A DNA stretch of 64,000 nt from Halalkalibacter okhensis (GCF_000787375.1 NZ_JRJU01000003.1:124001-188000); one strand, 5' to 3'; counted from the first letter of the stretch, positions 1-9,208 are shown. Numbers and translations: made by a program. The notes: generated by a model not told the origin, from the letters alone.

Positions 1-27
1 CACCTTAAAAACCTTCTCTCTTACCTA

Positions 28-888
28 TTAAGCTTTTACTACCGTGCTTCTCAATGATTCAAATCCTGAAATCTGGCATTCAACGACATCTCCCCTACGA
101 ATCACACAAGCTCCTGGTGTACCAGTCATTATGACATCACCTGGCAACAGTGTCGTTACTTTAGACAAAAAGGAAACAATATAATCAGGAGAGCAAATCA
201 TGTTTTCTACTTTATTTTCATGTTCTACAGCCCCGTTTAGGACGGTTGTCACTTGTAACGATTCGACGTTTTTCATTTCATCCTTCGTTAACATCACCGG
301 GCCAAAAGCAAAGAAGGTATCAAAACTTTTCGCTCTTTGAATAAACCGAGGATTTTCTGCGTGGATATCAGCAGCTGTTACATCTATGGCTGTTGTATAG
401 CCACTAATGACATCTTGGACCTCATCTACACCTACATTTTTACATTTCTTGCCTATGATGACAGCTAATTCTGCTTCGGCAGTCGTTTTCTTTGATTGAC
501 TCGGGATTTCAATTGCATCATTTTGACCAATAATACTTGTATCAGGCTTCATAAAGAACACAGGATCTGACGTGTCCACCCCACCTAGTTCAGATCTCAC
601 AGCAACATAATTCATCCCTATTCCCCAAATTTGATGAGGGGTACGGTATAGAGGAGCATACTCCACTTCATTTTCAGAGAGAAAAAACTCTCTATTTATT
701 CGATTAGTACCGCCATTGATAACCCAGTCCTCCACTTCACCTACTTCCTCTGACTCAATAAGACCCAAAATGGACGTTGCCCAGTTTTGCTGTTCTTGTT
801 CGTTGATATCTTCTACTAATACAATCCCCTTATCTGTTACAAGTCCAGCCACTTCTTCTCCGGCTTTTCTTATTGTTGCAAGCTTCAT
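28..888 (-). CDS. Fumarylacetoacetate hydrolase (FAH)-family enzyme
   Basis: A 286-aa cytosolic protein of the FAH superfamily, whose members are metal-dependent hydrolases, hydratases or decarboxylases of small keto/enol acids. The C-terminal two thirds carry the family core: FFMKP near residues 111-115, the metal-binding pair E138/E140 in TAEAELAVIIG, D169, and MTGTPGA near the C-terminus. AGGTGATAGC precedes the ATG. It is the last gene of the minus-strand run pucF-pucG-amidase-FAH, so a step after ureidoglycine/oxalurate is plausible. Some FAH-family proteins are annotated as ureidoglycolate lyase, but nothing in the sequence fixes the substrate. The family is secure; the reaction is not. 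Confidence 0.85.
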   Translation of the reverse strand: MKLATIRKAGEEVAGLVTDKGIVLVEDINEQEQQNWATSILGLIESEEVGEVEDWVINGGTNRINREFFLSENEVEYAPLYRTPHQIWGIGMNYVAVRSELGGVDTSDPVFFMKPDTSIIGQNDAIEIPSQSKKTTAEAELAVIIGKKCKNVGVDEVQDVISGYTTAIDVTAADIHAENPRFIQRAKSFDTFFAFGPVMLTKDEMKNVESLQVTTVLNGAVEHENKVENMICSPDYIVSFLSKVTTLLPGDVIMTGTPGACVIRRGDVVECQISGFESLRSTVVKA

Positions 889-917
889 GCTATCACCTAT
901 CTATCTTTTATTTATTC

Positions 918-2099
918 TTATTTTTTAAACAGGTTTGCATATTCATTCACCCATTGCAATAAACGCTTATCCTGATTCGGCCCAGCAATAACTGAGAGAG
1001 CAAGTGGTGCCTCATTGTTTCCTTCAATTGGAATGGTTACTTGTGGAAGGCCATTAAGACCAGCAATACAAGAAAGTTGCATCGTTTGTGAGCGTCGCTT
1101 CTCAATCTCACTCCCTGACAAATTACAACGTGGTGCTTCACCAGGTGTCGTCGGGATCATGAGCAAGCGATCTTCTCCTAACAATTCAACCATCTTTATC
1201 CGGATGCTTTCTTTTAATTTTAGTTGTTCAGGCTTCTCTTCTTCACTTAATGTACTAGCCCATTCAAACCTTGCTGCTATATCAGGGCCAAAACTCGGTT
1301 TTATTTCTTTAATCCACTCACCATGGTTCTTCCAAATTTCTAGCCCTTGAAGTGTTCTAAAACAACTTGCCCATCTTGGCAAACCTTCTTTTGCAATCGT
1401 CACCCAAGTAGATTTTTGTGATTTCTCAAGTTGTTCTTTATATTTCACTAAAATTTCCATGCTTTTCTCATCGGCCAACTCCCAAGCGTCGGTCCCAAAC
1501 ATGATGGAGTTAAAAGGTTTTTCTACTAAAGAAGGTGTATTTTCATTAATTAAAACATCTCCTACTTCCACTAACAATTGTGGATCGGCTGTCATCCATC
1601 CAACGGTATCAAAACTTTCAGCCAGTGGGATAACACCATCAATAGACACGAGCCCATGAGTAGGACGGAAACCGTAAATGCCACAATAGGCTGCCGGAAT
1701 ACGCACCGATCCACCCGTATCTGTCCCCAATGCAAAATCTACGACTCCTGATGAGGCCGCAACAGCCGATCCACTTGATGAACCACCAGGAATATGGCCT
1801 GGTACTTTCGGATTCACCGGTGTCCCGTAGTGATAATTCTCTCCATTTAAGCTATACATCAACTCATCGGTAATCGTCGTCCCTTTTAACGTAGCGCCTT
1901 TTTGTAACAACAGATCTATAGATGAAGCGTTTTTTTTCGCCTTTGAATGTGTACGCAACCAATCGGGATTTCCCGCACTTGCTGTTACTCCTTCAATATC
2001 AAATACATCCTTTACAGCAAAGGTACGCCCTGAGAGGTTCCCTGTTTTCACTGGTTTTACCATGACTTTCTCATCAACAAACGCATTAAAACGATCCAT
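918..2099 (-). CDS. Amidase-signature hydrolase, possible oxalurate amidase
   Basis: About 393 aa, amidase-signature family, hydrolysing C-N amide bonds with a Lys-Ser-Ser triad. The Lys is in FAVKDVFD (about residue 30), the glycine/serine-rich signature GGSSSGSAVA lies near residue 107, and the nucleophile region is GTDTGGSVRIPA. The longer reading begins with GTG; I prefer the adjacent ATG at 2099, behind a GGAGAGGG site. It follows pucG by about 20 bp. PucG makes oxalurate, and an amidase-signature protein (HpxY) has been assigned to oxalurate hydrolysis in Klebsiella, as I recall, so that role is an attractive inference. It is shorter than GatA (about 480 aa), and no gatB/gatC is nearby, which argues against a tRNA amidotransferase. 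Confidence 0.85.
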   Translation of the reverse strand: MDRFNAFVDEKVMVKPVKTGNLSGRTFAVKDVFDIEGVTASAGNPDWLRTHSKAKKNASSIDLLLQKGATLKGTTITDELMYSLNGENYHYGTPVNPKVPGHIPGGSSSGSAVAASSGVVDFALGTDTGGSVRIPAAYCGIYGFRPTHGLVSIDGVIPLAESFDTVGWMTADPQLLVEVGDVLINENTPSLVEKPFNSIMFGTDAWELADEKSMEILVKYKEQLEKSQKSTWVTIAKEGLPRWASCFRTLQGLEIWKNHGEWIKEIKPSFGPDIAARFEWASTLSEEEKPEQLKLKESIRIKMVELLGEDRLLMIPTTPGEAPRCNLSGSEIEKRRSQTMQLSCIAGLNGLPQVTIPIEGNNEAPLALSVIAGPNQDKRLLQWVNEYANLFKK

Positions 2100-2119
2100 C
2101 ACAATACCCTCTCCTTTTA

Positions 2120-3364
2120 TTACACACTCTCAATTCGTTCCTTGCTTTGGTAAACATCTAATGCTGCTTGTACTCCTTCTCCAACATTTAGTTTCACCTT
2201 ATGACGCAACAGTACGGCTTCTAGTGAAGCAAGCGTTAGTAGAACATTGCGCTGCTGGCAACTGTAACCCATCGTCCCGATCCTCCAAATCTTTCCGTGT
2301 AATGGACCAAACGAACTTGCAATCTCAATTCCAAATTCCTCTAACAGCATCGACCTGACTGAATCGCCATCAACCCCTTCAGGAATGTTAACACACGTCA
2401 CAGTTGGTAATTTATGATGAGGGTCCCCAAAGAGAGAGAGTCCCATCGCTTCAATTCCACGAACCAACGCTCTTTCATTAAGGCGATGTCGTTTGAAACG
2501 TTGGTCTAACCCTTCTTCAAGAATTAAGCGTAACCCTTCATAAAGTCCATATAACATCGTAGTGGCTTCTGTATGATGATTTAGCCTTGCAGGACTCCAG
2601 TAATCTTGCAATTGACTAAGATCTAAATAGTTACTACGAATTTTTCTATGGTTGTTGGAAGCTTGTTGGTCTGTTACTAATCCTTTTTCAATTGATTTTC
2701 TTTCTAATAAGATTGCTTCAATTCGATCATTGTATGTTAACGGAGCCATTCCCGCAGGAACAGATAAGCATTTCTGTGTACCGGTAATGAGTCCATCAAT
2801 TTTCCACTCATCCGTTTTCACTTCCGTTCCTGCCACTGTAGCCACCGCATCTACAATGAGTAAAACATCTAGCTCACGACAAGCATGGCCTATTTCCTCT
2901 AAAGGCTGCATTCTTCCTGTCGATGTGTCACCATGAACCATTGCTACCACTTTCGGACGAACGTTTTTAATCTCAGAAATTACCTCTGCAGGGTCAAACA
3001 CACTTCCCCATTCACAGTGGATCGAATGAATCTCGGCTCCGCAACGCTCGGCAATCTCCGTTAATAATCCACCAAATCGTCCAAAAGAAGGAATAAGAAC
3101 TTTATCTCCAACTTCGAGAACACTGCAAAGCATCGCTTCAATCCCTGCTCTTGAAGTCCCATCTACCGGAAAAGCCCAGTGATTTTCAGTTTGCAACACT
3201 TTCCGCAGTTGGTTCATTGTTTCATTCATCAAAGATGTGAAACTAGGATCGAATTGCCCTAAAATCGATGAAGACATAGCTTGCAATACTCTTGGGTCAA
3301 CCTCCACTGGTCCAGGTGTCATAATTGTTCTTGCTGGTACTTGTAATCTATTAGATAGTTGCAT
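2120..3364 (-). CDS. pucG: (S)-ureidoglycine--glyoxylate aminotransferase PucG
   Basis: Class-V PLP aminotransferase of about 414 aa. It transfers the amino group of ureidoglycine to glyoxylate, giving oxalurate and glycine, late in allantoin breakdown. MTPGPVEVDPRVLQAM at the N-terminus is the family opening, and the PLP lysine is in TGTQKCLSVPAGMAPL. I chose the ATG at 3364 (MQLSNRL) because GGGGGAAGAG sits just before it; the in-frame TTG 24 bp upstream has no such site. pucF ends 24 bp upstream, so the allantoate amidohydrolase and the enzyme using its product are co-transcribed. The closest well-known relative is Bacillus subtilis PucG. Confidence 0.92.
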   Translation of the reverse strand: MQLSNRLQVPARTIMTPGPVEVDPRVLQAMSSSILGQFDPSFTSLMNETMNQLRKVLQTENHWAFPVDGTSRAGIEAMLCSVLEVGDKVLIPSFGRFGGLLTEIAERCGAEIHSIHCEWGSVFDPAEVISEIKNVRPKVVAMVHGDTSTGRMQPLEEIGHACRELDVLLIVDAVATVAGTEVKTDEWKIDGLITGTQKCLSVPAGMAPLTYNDRIEAILLERKSIEKGLVTDQQASNNHRKIRSNYLDLSQLQDYWSPARLNHHTEATTMLYGLYEGLRLILEEGLDQRFKRHRLNERALVRGIEAMGLSLFGDPHHKLPTVTCVNIPEGVDGDSVRSMLLEEFGIEIASSFGPLHGKIWRIGTMGYSCQQRNVLLTLASLEAVLLRHKVKLNVGEGVQAALDVYQSKERIESV

Positions 3365-3388
3365 AGTCTCTTCCCCCATTATGTTCAA

Positions 3389-4630
3389 CTATTTTGCTAA
3401 TTTTACTAATGCCTGTAACAAAACTTGGGTACCAATGACACAGTCTTCTTGATCTGTCCATTCTTTTGGATTATGACTAATTCCATCTTTTGAACGAACA
3501 AAAATCATCCCCATCTCTGTCACTTTCGTCATCATTAAGGAATCATGTCCTGCTCCACACGGTAGTTTCATCGTCGGAATATCCAACTCGTCACATGACT
3601 CTTCAAGAATATGAACAATCGATTCGGAACAAATAGCTGGATCGACTGCTTTTTTCATATCGATTTCTGCTCCGATTTCTCTTTGTTCACCTATTTTTTT
3701 AACCGCGGTTGTGACTTCTTCCATCATTTTCGTACGTAATTCTTTGTCACCATGCCTTAAATCAATAGAAAATACAGCTCTTCCAGGAATAACATTCACT
3801 CCACCTGGTTCAACATGGATTTTCCCTACTGTACCGACTCCTTGATAAGTGGTTGAGATCCGTTCCACTTCAAGCATTACTTCAGCCATGGCGAGCGAGG
3901 CGTCTTTTCTCATATTCATCGGTGTAGCCCCAGCATGGTCTGGATAACCATTTAAGGTAACCTCTAACCAAACCGGTCCTTGAATATTTGTAACGACCCC
4001 AACAGCTAATTCGTGTTCTTCGAGAACTTTTCCTTGTTCAATATGCATTTCTAAATAAGCTTTTAATTCTTCGGGTTTCCGAATTGCTTGTTTATACTGT
4101 TTTGAATCAAAACCAGCTTGCTTGAATGCCTCTTGATATGTGATTCCATTTGCATCTTTTAATTGAAGGGTAGCTTGGTCTAAATAACCGGTCATTGCCT
4201 TACTGCCAATATAACCTGTTCCAAACCGAGTCCCTTCTTCATCTGTAAAAGAGACAACCTCAATCGAATGGCTAAGTTCAATTCCTGATTCTTTTATGGA
4301 ACGAACAGCTTCGATCGCTCCTAGTACCCCTAGAGCTCCATCAAACAATCCCCCTTGATAAACCGTATCAACATGGGAGCCAGTCATCACAACGGGTGCA
4401 AACTTGTCCTTTCCTTCTAGCTTGCCAATAATATTTCCAACCACATCGACTCGAACATCTAATCCAGACTCTTCCATTAGTTCAATTATATATTGTCTTG
4501 CCTCTAAATCTTCTAAGCTAAGAGCCAGTCTTGTCACACCTTCAGCGTCATTTGAACCAGCACCGATCTTACCAAGTTCATGAATGGTCCTCCATAAACG
4601 TTGTTGATTTATTTGAGTTGTTATAATCAT
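3389..4630 (-). CDS. pucF: Allantoate amidohydrolase PucF
   Basis: A 413-aa M20-family binuclear metal amidohydrolase that converts allantoate to ureidoglycine, CO2 and ammonia in the cytosol. Metal-binding motifs are visible in order: GSHVDTVYQGGLFDGALGV (His/Asp), SFTDEEGTRFG (Glu pair), MHIEQG, and GAGHDSLMM near the C-terminus. The dimerisation-domain segment GYPDHAGATPMNMRKDA is typical of ureidase/carbamoylase relatives. Start ATG at 4630 with AGGAGGG about 11 bp away. It heads the run pucF-pucG-amidase-FAH. N-carbamoyl-L-amino acid hydrolases look similar; adjacency to pucG favours allantoate. Confidence 0.92.
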   Translation of the reverse strand: MIITTQINQQRLWRTIHELGKIGAGSNDAEGVTRLALSLEDLEARQYIIELMEESGLDVRVDVVGNIIGKLEGKDKFAPVVMTGSHVDTVYQGGLFDGALGVLGAIEAVRSIKESGIELSHSIEVVSFTDEEGTRFGTGYIGSKAMTGYLDQATLQLKDANGITYQEAFKQAGFDSKQYKQAIRKPEELKAYLEMHIEQGKVLEEHELAVGVVTNIQGPVWLEVTLNGYPDHAGATPMNMRKDASLAMAEVMLEVERISTTYQGVGTVGKIHVEPGGVNVIPGRAVFSIDLRHGDKELRTKMMEEVTTAVKKIGEQREIGAEIDMKKAVDPAICSESIVHILEESCDELDIPTMKLPCGAGHDSLMMTKVTEMGMIFVRSKDGISHNPKEWTDQEDCVIGTQVLLQALVKLAK

Positions 4631-5046
4631 CTAGAATCAATCCCTCCTTGTAAATTCCAAGCTTCTAATTGGTTTTATTGTAGAGAATAGCAAGGAGTTA
4701 GTCATTGTTCATAATGTCTAAAAACGAAGTCTTTTATTGTTCGATTCAACTAATCATTTAAGGAGTTTTCTACTCTAGTCATAGGGAGAATTGATTTATG
4801 TACTTTTTTGATTGTAAGATCTTCTCTCTTTATTTTTTATCCTGTTCTATTCTTTTTCAGAACAGAATAGCAACGACCTTGCCTTTTCAAAAGGCTTGTT
4901 TGGCATACTTCGTTGTTTTTATGGGTTAGGTGAAAGAAACAGGAAAACCATTTCATAACAACATTCTTTACGAAAACAGCCTTTTAAAAAGAGGCTGCCC
5001 CAAAGGTCTGTATTGGACCATTGGGACAACCCCTTCTTTCTCCACT
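4631..5046. other. Intergenic region upstream of pucF
   Basis: No gene seen in this 416-bp stretch. It should hold the pucF promoter on the minus strand and, at its right end, the terminator of the binding-protein gene (listed separately). A second dyad, around 4869-4918 (AGCAACGA ... TCGTTGTT around the palindrome CCTTTTCAAAAGG), ends in a T run on the plus strand and could be another hairpin. I looked for the PucR-box core TTGGTTAA and found no convincing match. Confidence 0.5.
4993..5031 (-). terminator. Intrinsic terminator after the ABC binding-protein gene
   Basis: Long inverted repeat with arms 4993-5008 and 5016-5031 (GGCTGCCCCAAAGGTC against its imperfect complement). Read on the minus strand it is followed by TCTTTTT. 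It lies about 15 bp after the stop of the binding-protein gene, so that transcript likely ends here and does not run into pucF. Confidence 0.8.
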
Positions 5047-6045
5047 TTAATGAGATGGTAAAAATTCAGTTGTAAAAATCTCATTTGCATCGAACTGATC
5101 CTCTAACAACCCTAATTCATATAACTGATCAATAAGCAATTGCCAGCGCTCCTCTGACATATAACCGAAACCATGTTCTACTGCATCACCGCCATAGACA
5201 AAATCCTTTTGAGAATCTGTTTCAAATTCTAAGTCTTCAAGAGCAAGGTCTGGATTGGCTTCATGGATGACTTCGTTAATTTCATATGGAGACTCCTTAT
5301 AATAATTCCAACCTTCTACAAACGCTGTTACAAAGTTCCCCACCGTCTCTTCGTTATTTTCAACAAATTCCTTTGTAGCAAATAACACGACATTATATGG
5401 ATCAAAACCAGATTCAGAAACTAGTATGGTTTCAGTCTTAACCCCTTCCTTATCTAAGAAAAATGGTTCTGACGTGACGAATGCTTGACTAACAGCCTCG
5501 GGATCCTCAATGAAATTGACGTGTTGTCCAGTGTACCCCATTTCTGTTACTCCACTTAAATCATACTTATTCGTTAAGAAATCCCAATATGGAATTCCTG
5601 GTTGAATGTAAGCTGTTCGCCCATTCATATCTTCAAAATCTGTTATTTTTTCACCTTCATGAAACATTAATGCGGCTGGACTATTTTGCATAGCTGTTGC
5701 TAATGTAACTAATTCAATCCCTTCATTTCTTGCAATCACAATTTGGTCTGCATGAGCTAAACCAAATTGTGCATTTCCTGAAGCTACGATTTGAATAGAG
5801 GAAACTTGCGGCCCCCCTGCTTCAATTTCAACATCTAGGTTATGCAAAGCAAACATACCTTGTTCTTGTGCAGCAAAGACACCACCATGTTGACTTTTCG
5901 GAAACCAGTTTAGTACTAGCTTAGCTGATTCAGCGTTTTCTCCATCTGAGCTTTCCCCGCCTGATTCTTGTCCTCCACAAGCTGCAAGAACTAAAAGCAA
6001 GAACGCTCCCATCAGAATGAATATTAAATGTTTTTTCAAAATCAT
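5047..6045 (-). CDS. ABC transporter substrate-binding lipoprotein (NMT1/SsuA/ThiY-like), orphan
   Basis: A 332-aa secreted lipoprotein. The signal peptide ends in the lipobox LLVLAACGG with the modified Cys near residue 23. The mature part begins KLVLNWFPKSQHGGVFAAQEQGMF, the typical NMT1/THI5-like opening used for pyrimidine precursors, sulfonates and related small molecules. Start ATG has GGAG upstream. It follows the OHCU/HIU fusion gene by about 40 bp, so uptake of a purine-derived ligand is a fair guess. No permease or ATPase gene is adjacent, and a strong terminator follows, so partners must be elsewhere. The ligand cannot be read from the sequence. Confidence 0.85.
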   Translation of the reverse strand: MILKKHLIFILMGAFLLLVLAACGGQESGGESSDGENAESAKLVLNWFPKSQHGGVFAAQEQGMFALHNLDVEIEAGGPQVSSIQIVASGNAQFGLAHADQIVIARNEGIELVTLATAMQNSPAALMFHEGEKITDFEDMNGRTAYIQPGIPYWDFLTNKYDLSGVTEMGYTGQHVNFIEDPEAVSQAFVTSEPFFLDKEGVKTETILVSESGFDPYNVVLFATKEFVENNEETVGNFVTAFVEGWNYYKESPYEINEVIHEANPDLALEDLEFETDSQKDFVYGGDAVEHGFGYMSEERWQLLIDQLYELGLLEDQFDANEIFTTEFLPSH

Positions 6046-6084
6046 ATTTATGAACTCCTCTCAAACATATTTTTTATTCAATGA

Positions 6085-6948
6085 TTAGCTACCTCTATAT
6101 GTACTGTATCCCCCTGGTGCTAGTAGCAACGGAACATGGTAGTGCTCCTCTTCATTTGAAACAACAAATTGAATCGGCACTATTTCTAAAAAATATGTTT
6201 CTTGCTCTAGCTTGTTTGAACGGTAGTAATCGCCAACATGAAATTGTAGTTGATAGGTTCCTTTTTCGAGTTCATTCTCATTTAAGAGTGGCTCAGAAAC
6301 TCTTCCATCCGAATTTGTCCTAGCTTCTCTTATTTTCACAAGTTGATGATCTTCAATTAATTTGAAGAGTTCAATACGAACTTGCTTGGCAGGTTTTCCT
6401 ACACTAATATCTAAGACATGGGTTGTGAGCTTCCCCGTTTTTATCTCAATAAGATCGTCTAACCTAAATTTAGCAATCTTGCTTACTTGTATAAGGGCTG
6501 TTTCAAACTCCTCTTCATAACTATTATGAATTCTCTCTTTCATATTGTTTTTAATTGTAAGCTTATCTTGGCCTTTTACAGCCATAATAAAAGGGAATCC
6601 AAATTTATTCGTGTACTCTTTGTTCATCATAGAGAACTCTTCAAACTCTTCTTCTGTTAATTGACTCAATCCAGCATTTTTTTGTTCGTCTCTAGATGAT
6701 TCAGAAACCTCTAGCCTTGTCCCTAGATCTGGATGAGCTCTTAAAAGTGATCGTTTCAAAGATGAAGGAGCTGCATGCATTTCCTTTATCATTACATTGT
6801 ACATTTGCTCGAGATGATCAAAAGGGTGGTTTTTCCAGGACCTTTCTGCAACCCAAGGAGAATGTTCAAACACAGCTCCTACAACCTCAACAAATTCTGA
6901 TTGATCCATTTTATTAACGTGATCCATTGAAATGCTAATCTGAAACAC
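6085..6948 (-). CDS. Fused OHCU decarboxylase / 5-hydroxyisourate hydrolase
   Basis: A 287-aa two-domain enzyme for the two steps after uricase. Residues 1 to about 165 are OHCU decarboxylase (FEHSPWVAE near 27, catalytic-type His72 in LRAHPDLG, KFGFPFI near 115). Residues from about 173 to the end are the transthyretin-like HIU hydrolase: LTTHVLD (His177), the TNSDGR loop, YHVPLLLAPGGYSTYRGS with the diagnostic C-terminal YRGS. The reactions are HIU to OHCU to S-allantoin. In B. subtilis these domains sit on different proteins: decarboxylase fused to uricase in PucL, hydrolase alone in PucM. The present order resembles plant allantoin synthase. The start is a GTG with AGGA upstream; the ATG at 6927 is an alternative. 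Confidence 0.92.
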   Translation of the reverse strand: MFQISISMDHVNKMDQSEFVEVVGAVFEHSPWVAERSWKNHPFDHLEQMYNVMIKEMHAAPSSLKRSLLRAHPDLGTRLEVSESSRDEQKNAGLSQLTEEEFEEFSMMNKEYTNKFGFPFIMAVKGQDKLTIKNNMKERIHNSYEEEFETALIQVSKIAKFRLDDLIEIKTGKLTTHVLDISVGKPAKQVRIELFKLIEDHQLVKIREARTNSDGRVSEPLLNENELEKGTYQLQFHVGDYYRSNKLEQETYFLEIVPIQFVVSNEEEHYHVPLLLAPGGYSTYRGS

Positions 6949-7469
6949 CTGCTTTCCTATTTTTAACTTAATAATTATTCCTCACTATGTTATAGCCACA
7001 TCATAAAATGTAAAAGCTTGCTAGTCATTGTTTACCTTAACCCAAAAACACCAGATAAATTGTTCAAACAACCTAACAAATACATTCAAGATGAACAAAA
7101 AAACAAAGCGATTTGCTCGCTACTTAATAAAAGAAAAAGTATAGAAAACTTGTTTTTCGCCACTTTTACAATAGGCCAGACATAGAAAAGGGTTTATTTC
7201 GCCTGTATTTAAAGGATGTTAGAAAACATCACCGTCAAAAACACCAAAGTTAAAAATCCGGCCGCTTTTACCTGAGCCTATTTAATCCGTTAGTAATCGT
7301 CGGTACCATTTCTCTTCCCATCCTCCGATCGATTTTCTTGAACCTATTTTGTATGAAATAACTAACTAATAGATAATTTTTGTCAGAAAACCTCACGAAA
7401 AAGTTTCAGAATTATAGATTTTCTTGTACATTGTTCACAACGATAGTTTTTTTGCGAGGAGTGAATACA
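6949..7469. other. Divergent promoter region between the OHCU/HIU gene and pucR
   Basis: 521 bp with no gene seen. It must contain the back-to-back promoters of the minus-strand urate branch and plus-strand pucR. On the minus strand, GGGTTAAGG near 7030-7040 resembles half of the published PucR box, but the match is imperfect and I do not call a site. The dyad TTGTACATTGTTCACAA (about 7424-7440) lies just ahead of the pucR start and may be an autoregulatory site. Confidence 0.4.
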
Positions 7470-9143
7470 ATGAGGTTATTAGATATACTAAACTTACCAA
7501 CGTTTAAAGAAGCTACGGTTGTGGCTGGAGAAGACGGCCTTACAAAAAACGTTCAGTCCGTCAACCTTATGGACGCTCCTGATATTATTGATTACTTAAA
7601 TGATGAGCAATTGCTTTTGACAACAGCCTATTCCATTAAGAATAACCCCAATGCATTAATAGAGTTAGTTACACAAATGGCTAACCAAGGTTGTGCCGGG
7701 CTCGGACTAAAGACGAAACGCTTCATTGATGAAATTCCTGCTGATGTCATTGAAAAAGCAAATGCTTTGAACTTCCCCATTATTGAAATCCCTCTAAATT
7801 ACTCTTTAGGTGAAATGTTAAATGAGGCTTTAAGCTGCATCCTAAAAGAGCGGACACATGAGTTAAACTATGCACTTACTATTCATCGTGAGTTTACCGA
7901 TATTGTTGTTTCAGGCGGAGGCTTTTCTAATATCATTGAAAGTTTAGCAACCATTTTAAACTTACCTGTTATTCTATTGAATTACCGACTCGACATCATG
8001 GCCTATTCACACGATATTGATAAGGATGTTTTCTTTGATATTTATTGGTACATTCACGAAAAGATCCACCACGAAAACCTAGACACGTATAAAGTTTTAA
8101 CCCTTCCAAAAGAAGGAGGAATAAATGAATTTACAGAAGTTTCCATTTATCCTATCAATACAACAAATCAGCAGAAAGGCTATATCATTATTTTTGGTAC
8201 AGCATTATCAAATCAACCTTCTTTTACACTTGCCGTTGAACAAGCAGCAAATGTCATTTCTTTTGAATTTATGAAATTACATGCTCTTGAGCAACATTCG
8301 CGCAGGTTAAAAAATGAGTTTTTTGCAGACCTTGTAGAAGGGGCTATTCCAACTGAAGAGGAGATCATCAACCGGGGCAAAACATACCAATTAAATAAGT
8401 CATTACAATACATTTGCATTACTTGTAAAATGGATGACACATCTGACCTTTATCAAGATACTCATCCATTGCAAACAGAAAAAGAAATTAGCTTACGGAG
8501 AGATCGCATTTACGAACTTTTCGAATCAATCTTAACAAAGAACTTTGAGAACTGTATTGTTTTTACAAAGGGGGATTTATTCACAACCTTATTAGGTTTT
8601 GATTTCTATAATGATGATGTCGAAAAAAACGTCCTAGATTCGATTACAGACTTACAATCTGATTTGTATCAAGCCATCGACTCTTCTATGTCATTTGGAA
8701 TTAGCAATTATACAGAAAACATAACGGACATACCAACGGCTTTCCAAGAAGCCGTCGATGCATTACGTGCTGGTTACCGCGAAAACAAAAAACGTTTTAT
8801 CAAAACGTATCGCATTAAGGAGTTAGCAGAAATATTTAAGACGATCCCTTCTCAAAAATTAAAAGAGTTTTACCGATCTACTTTACGAGAATTAGCCTAT
8901 CCGAAAGATAAAGAAAAAGAAGATCTAGTCCAAACCCTTTCTGTCTTCTTAAATCACAATTGCCAAATATCAGAAACAGCCAAAATCATGTTTATTCATC
9001 GAAACACTGTTATTTATCGAATTAAAAAGTGTGAAGAAATACTAGGCCTTGAAATCAAAGGGTCTGACGAAACCCTCACATTACGAATCGCCTTATTTAT
9101 TCGATCTTTCTTTAATAATAAAATTGAACGACAAGTACTTTAA
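7470..9143 (+). CDS. pucR: Purine catabolism regulator PucR
   Basis: A PucR-family transcription factor, 557 aa from the chosen start. The N-terminal PucR/PurC-motif domain begins MRLLDILNLPTFKEATVVAG. The C-terminus has the PucR-type helix-turn-helix (NCQISETAKIMFIHRNTVIYRIKKCEE). The open frame extends 90 bp upstream to a TTG, but GCGAGGAGTG lies 6-7 bp before the ATG at 7470, which fits the family start. Known PucR activates puc genes with allantoin-type inducers and also represses some. It sits between, and faces against, the two puc gene groups, so it probably controls both. Confidence 0.92.
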   Translation: MRLLDILNLPTFKEATVVAGEDGLTKNVQSVNLMDAPDIIDYLNDEQLLLTTAYSIKNNPNALIELVTQMANQGCAGLGLKTKRFIDEIPADVIEKANALNFPIIEIPLNYSLGEMLNEALSCILKERTHELNYALTIHREFTDIVVSGGGFSNIIESLATILNLPVILLNYRLDIMAYSHDIDKDVFFDIYWYIHEKIHHENLDTYKVLTLPKEGGINEFTEVSIYPINTTNQQKGYIIIFGTALSNQPSFTLAVEQAANVISFEFMKLHALEQHSRRLKNEFFADLVEGAIPTEEEIINRGKTYQLNKSLQYICITCKMDDTSDLYQDTHPLQTEKEISLRRDRIYELFESILTKNFENCIVFTKGDLFTTLLGFDFYNDDVEKNVLDSITDLQSDLYQAIDSSMSFGISNYTENITDIPTAFQEAVDALRAGYRENKKRFIKTYRIKELAEIFKTIPSQKLKEFYRSTLRELAYPKDKEKEDLVQTLSVFLNHNCQISETAKIMFIHRNTVIYRIKKCEEILGLEIKGSDETLTLRIALFIRSFFNNKIERQVL

Positions 9144-9165
9144 TGTCTATACCTAATATAGGATA

Positions 9166-9208
9166 GGGGATGACTCAGCAAGTTTAGAATACCTGTTGAG
9201 TCATCCCC
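9166..9208. terminator. Bidirectional terminator between pucR and pucB
   Basis: Stem of GGGGATGACTCAGCA (9166-9180) and TGTTGAGTCATCCCC (9194-9208), with a T-rich flank on the plus side. The two genes converge here, and the pucB stop codon (9201-9203) lies inside the right arm. Confidence 0.8.

Noticed and set aside
918-2099. GatA subunit of tRNA amidotransferase
   Set aside because: Too short, no gatC/gatB neighbours, and embedded in ureide catabolism genes.
4661-4690. Possible PucR box near ATTGGTTTTATT
   Set aside because: Only the TTGG core matches; the conserved C and the trailing AA are not in place.
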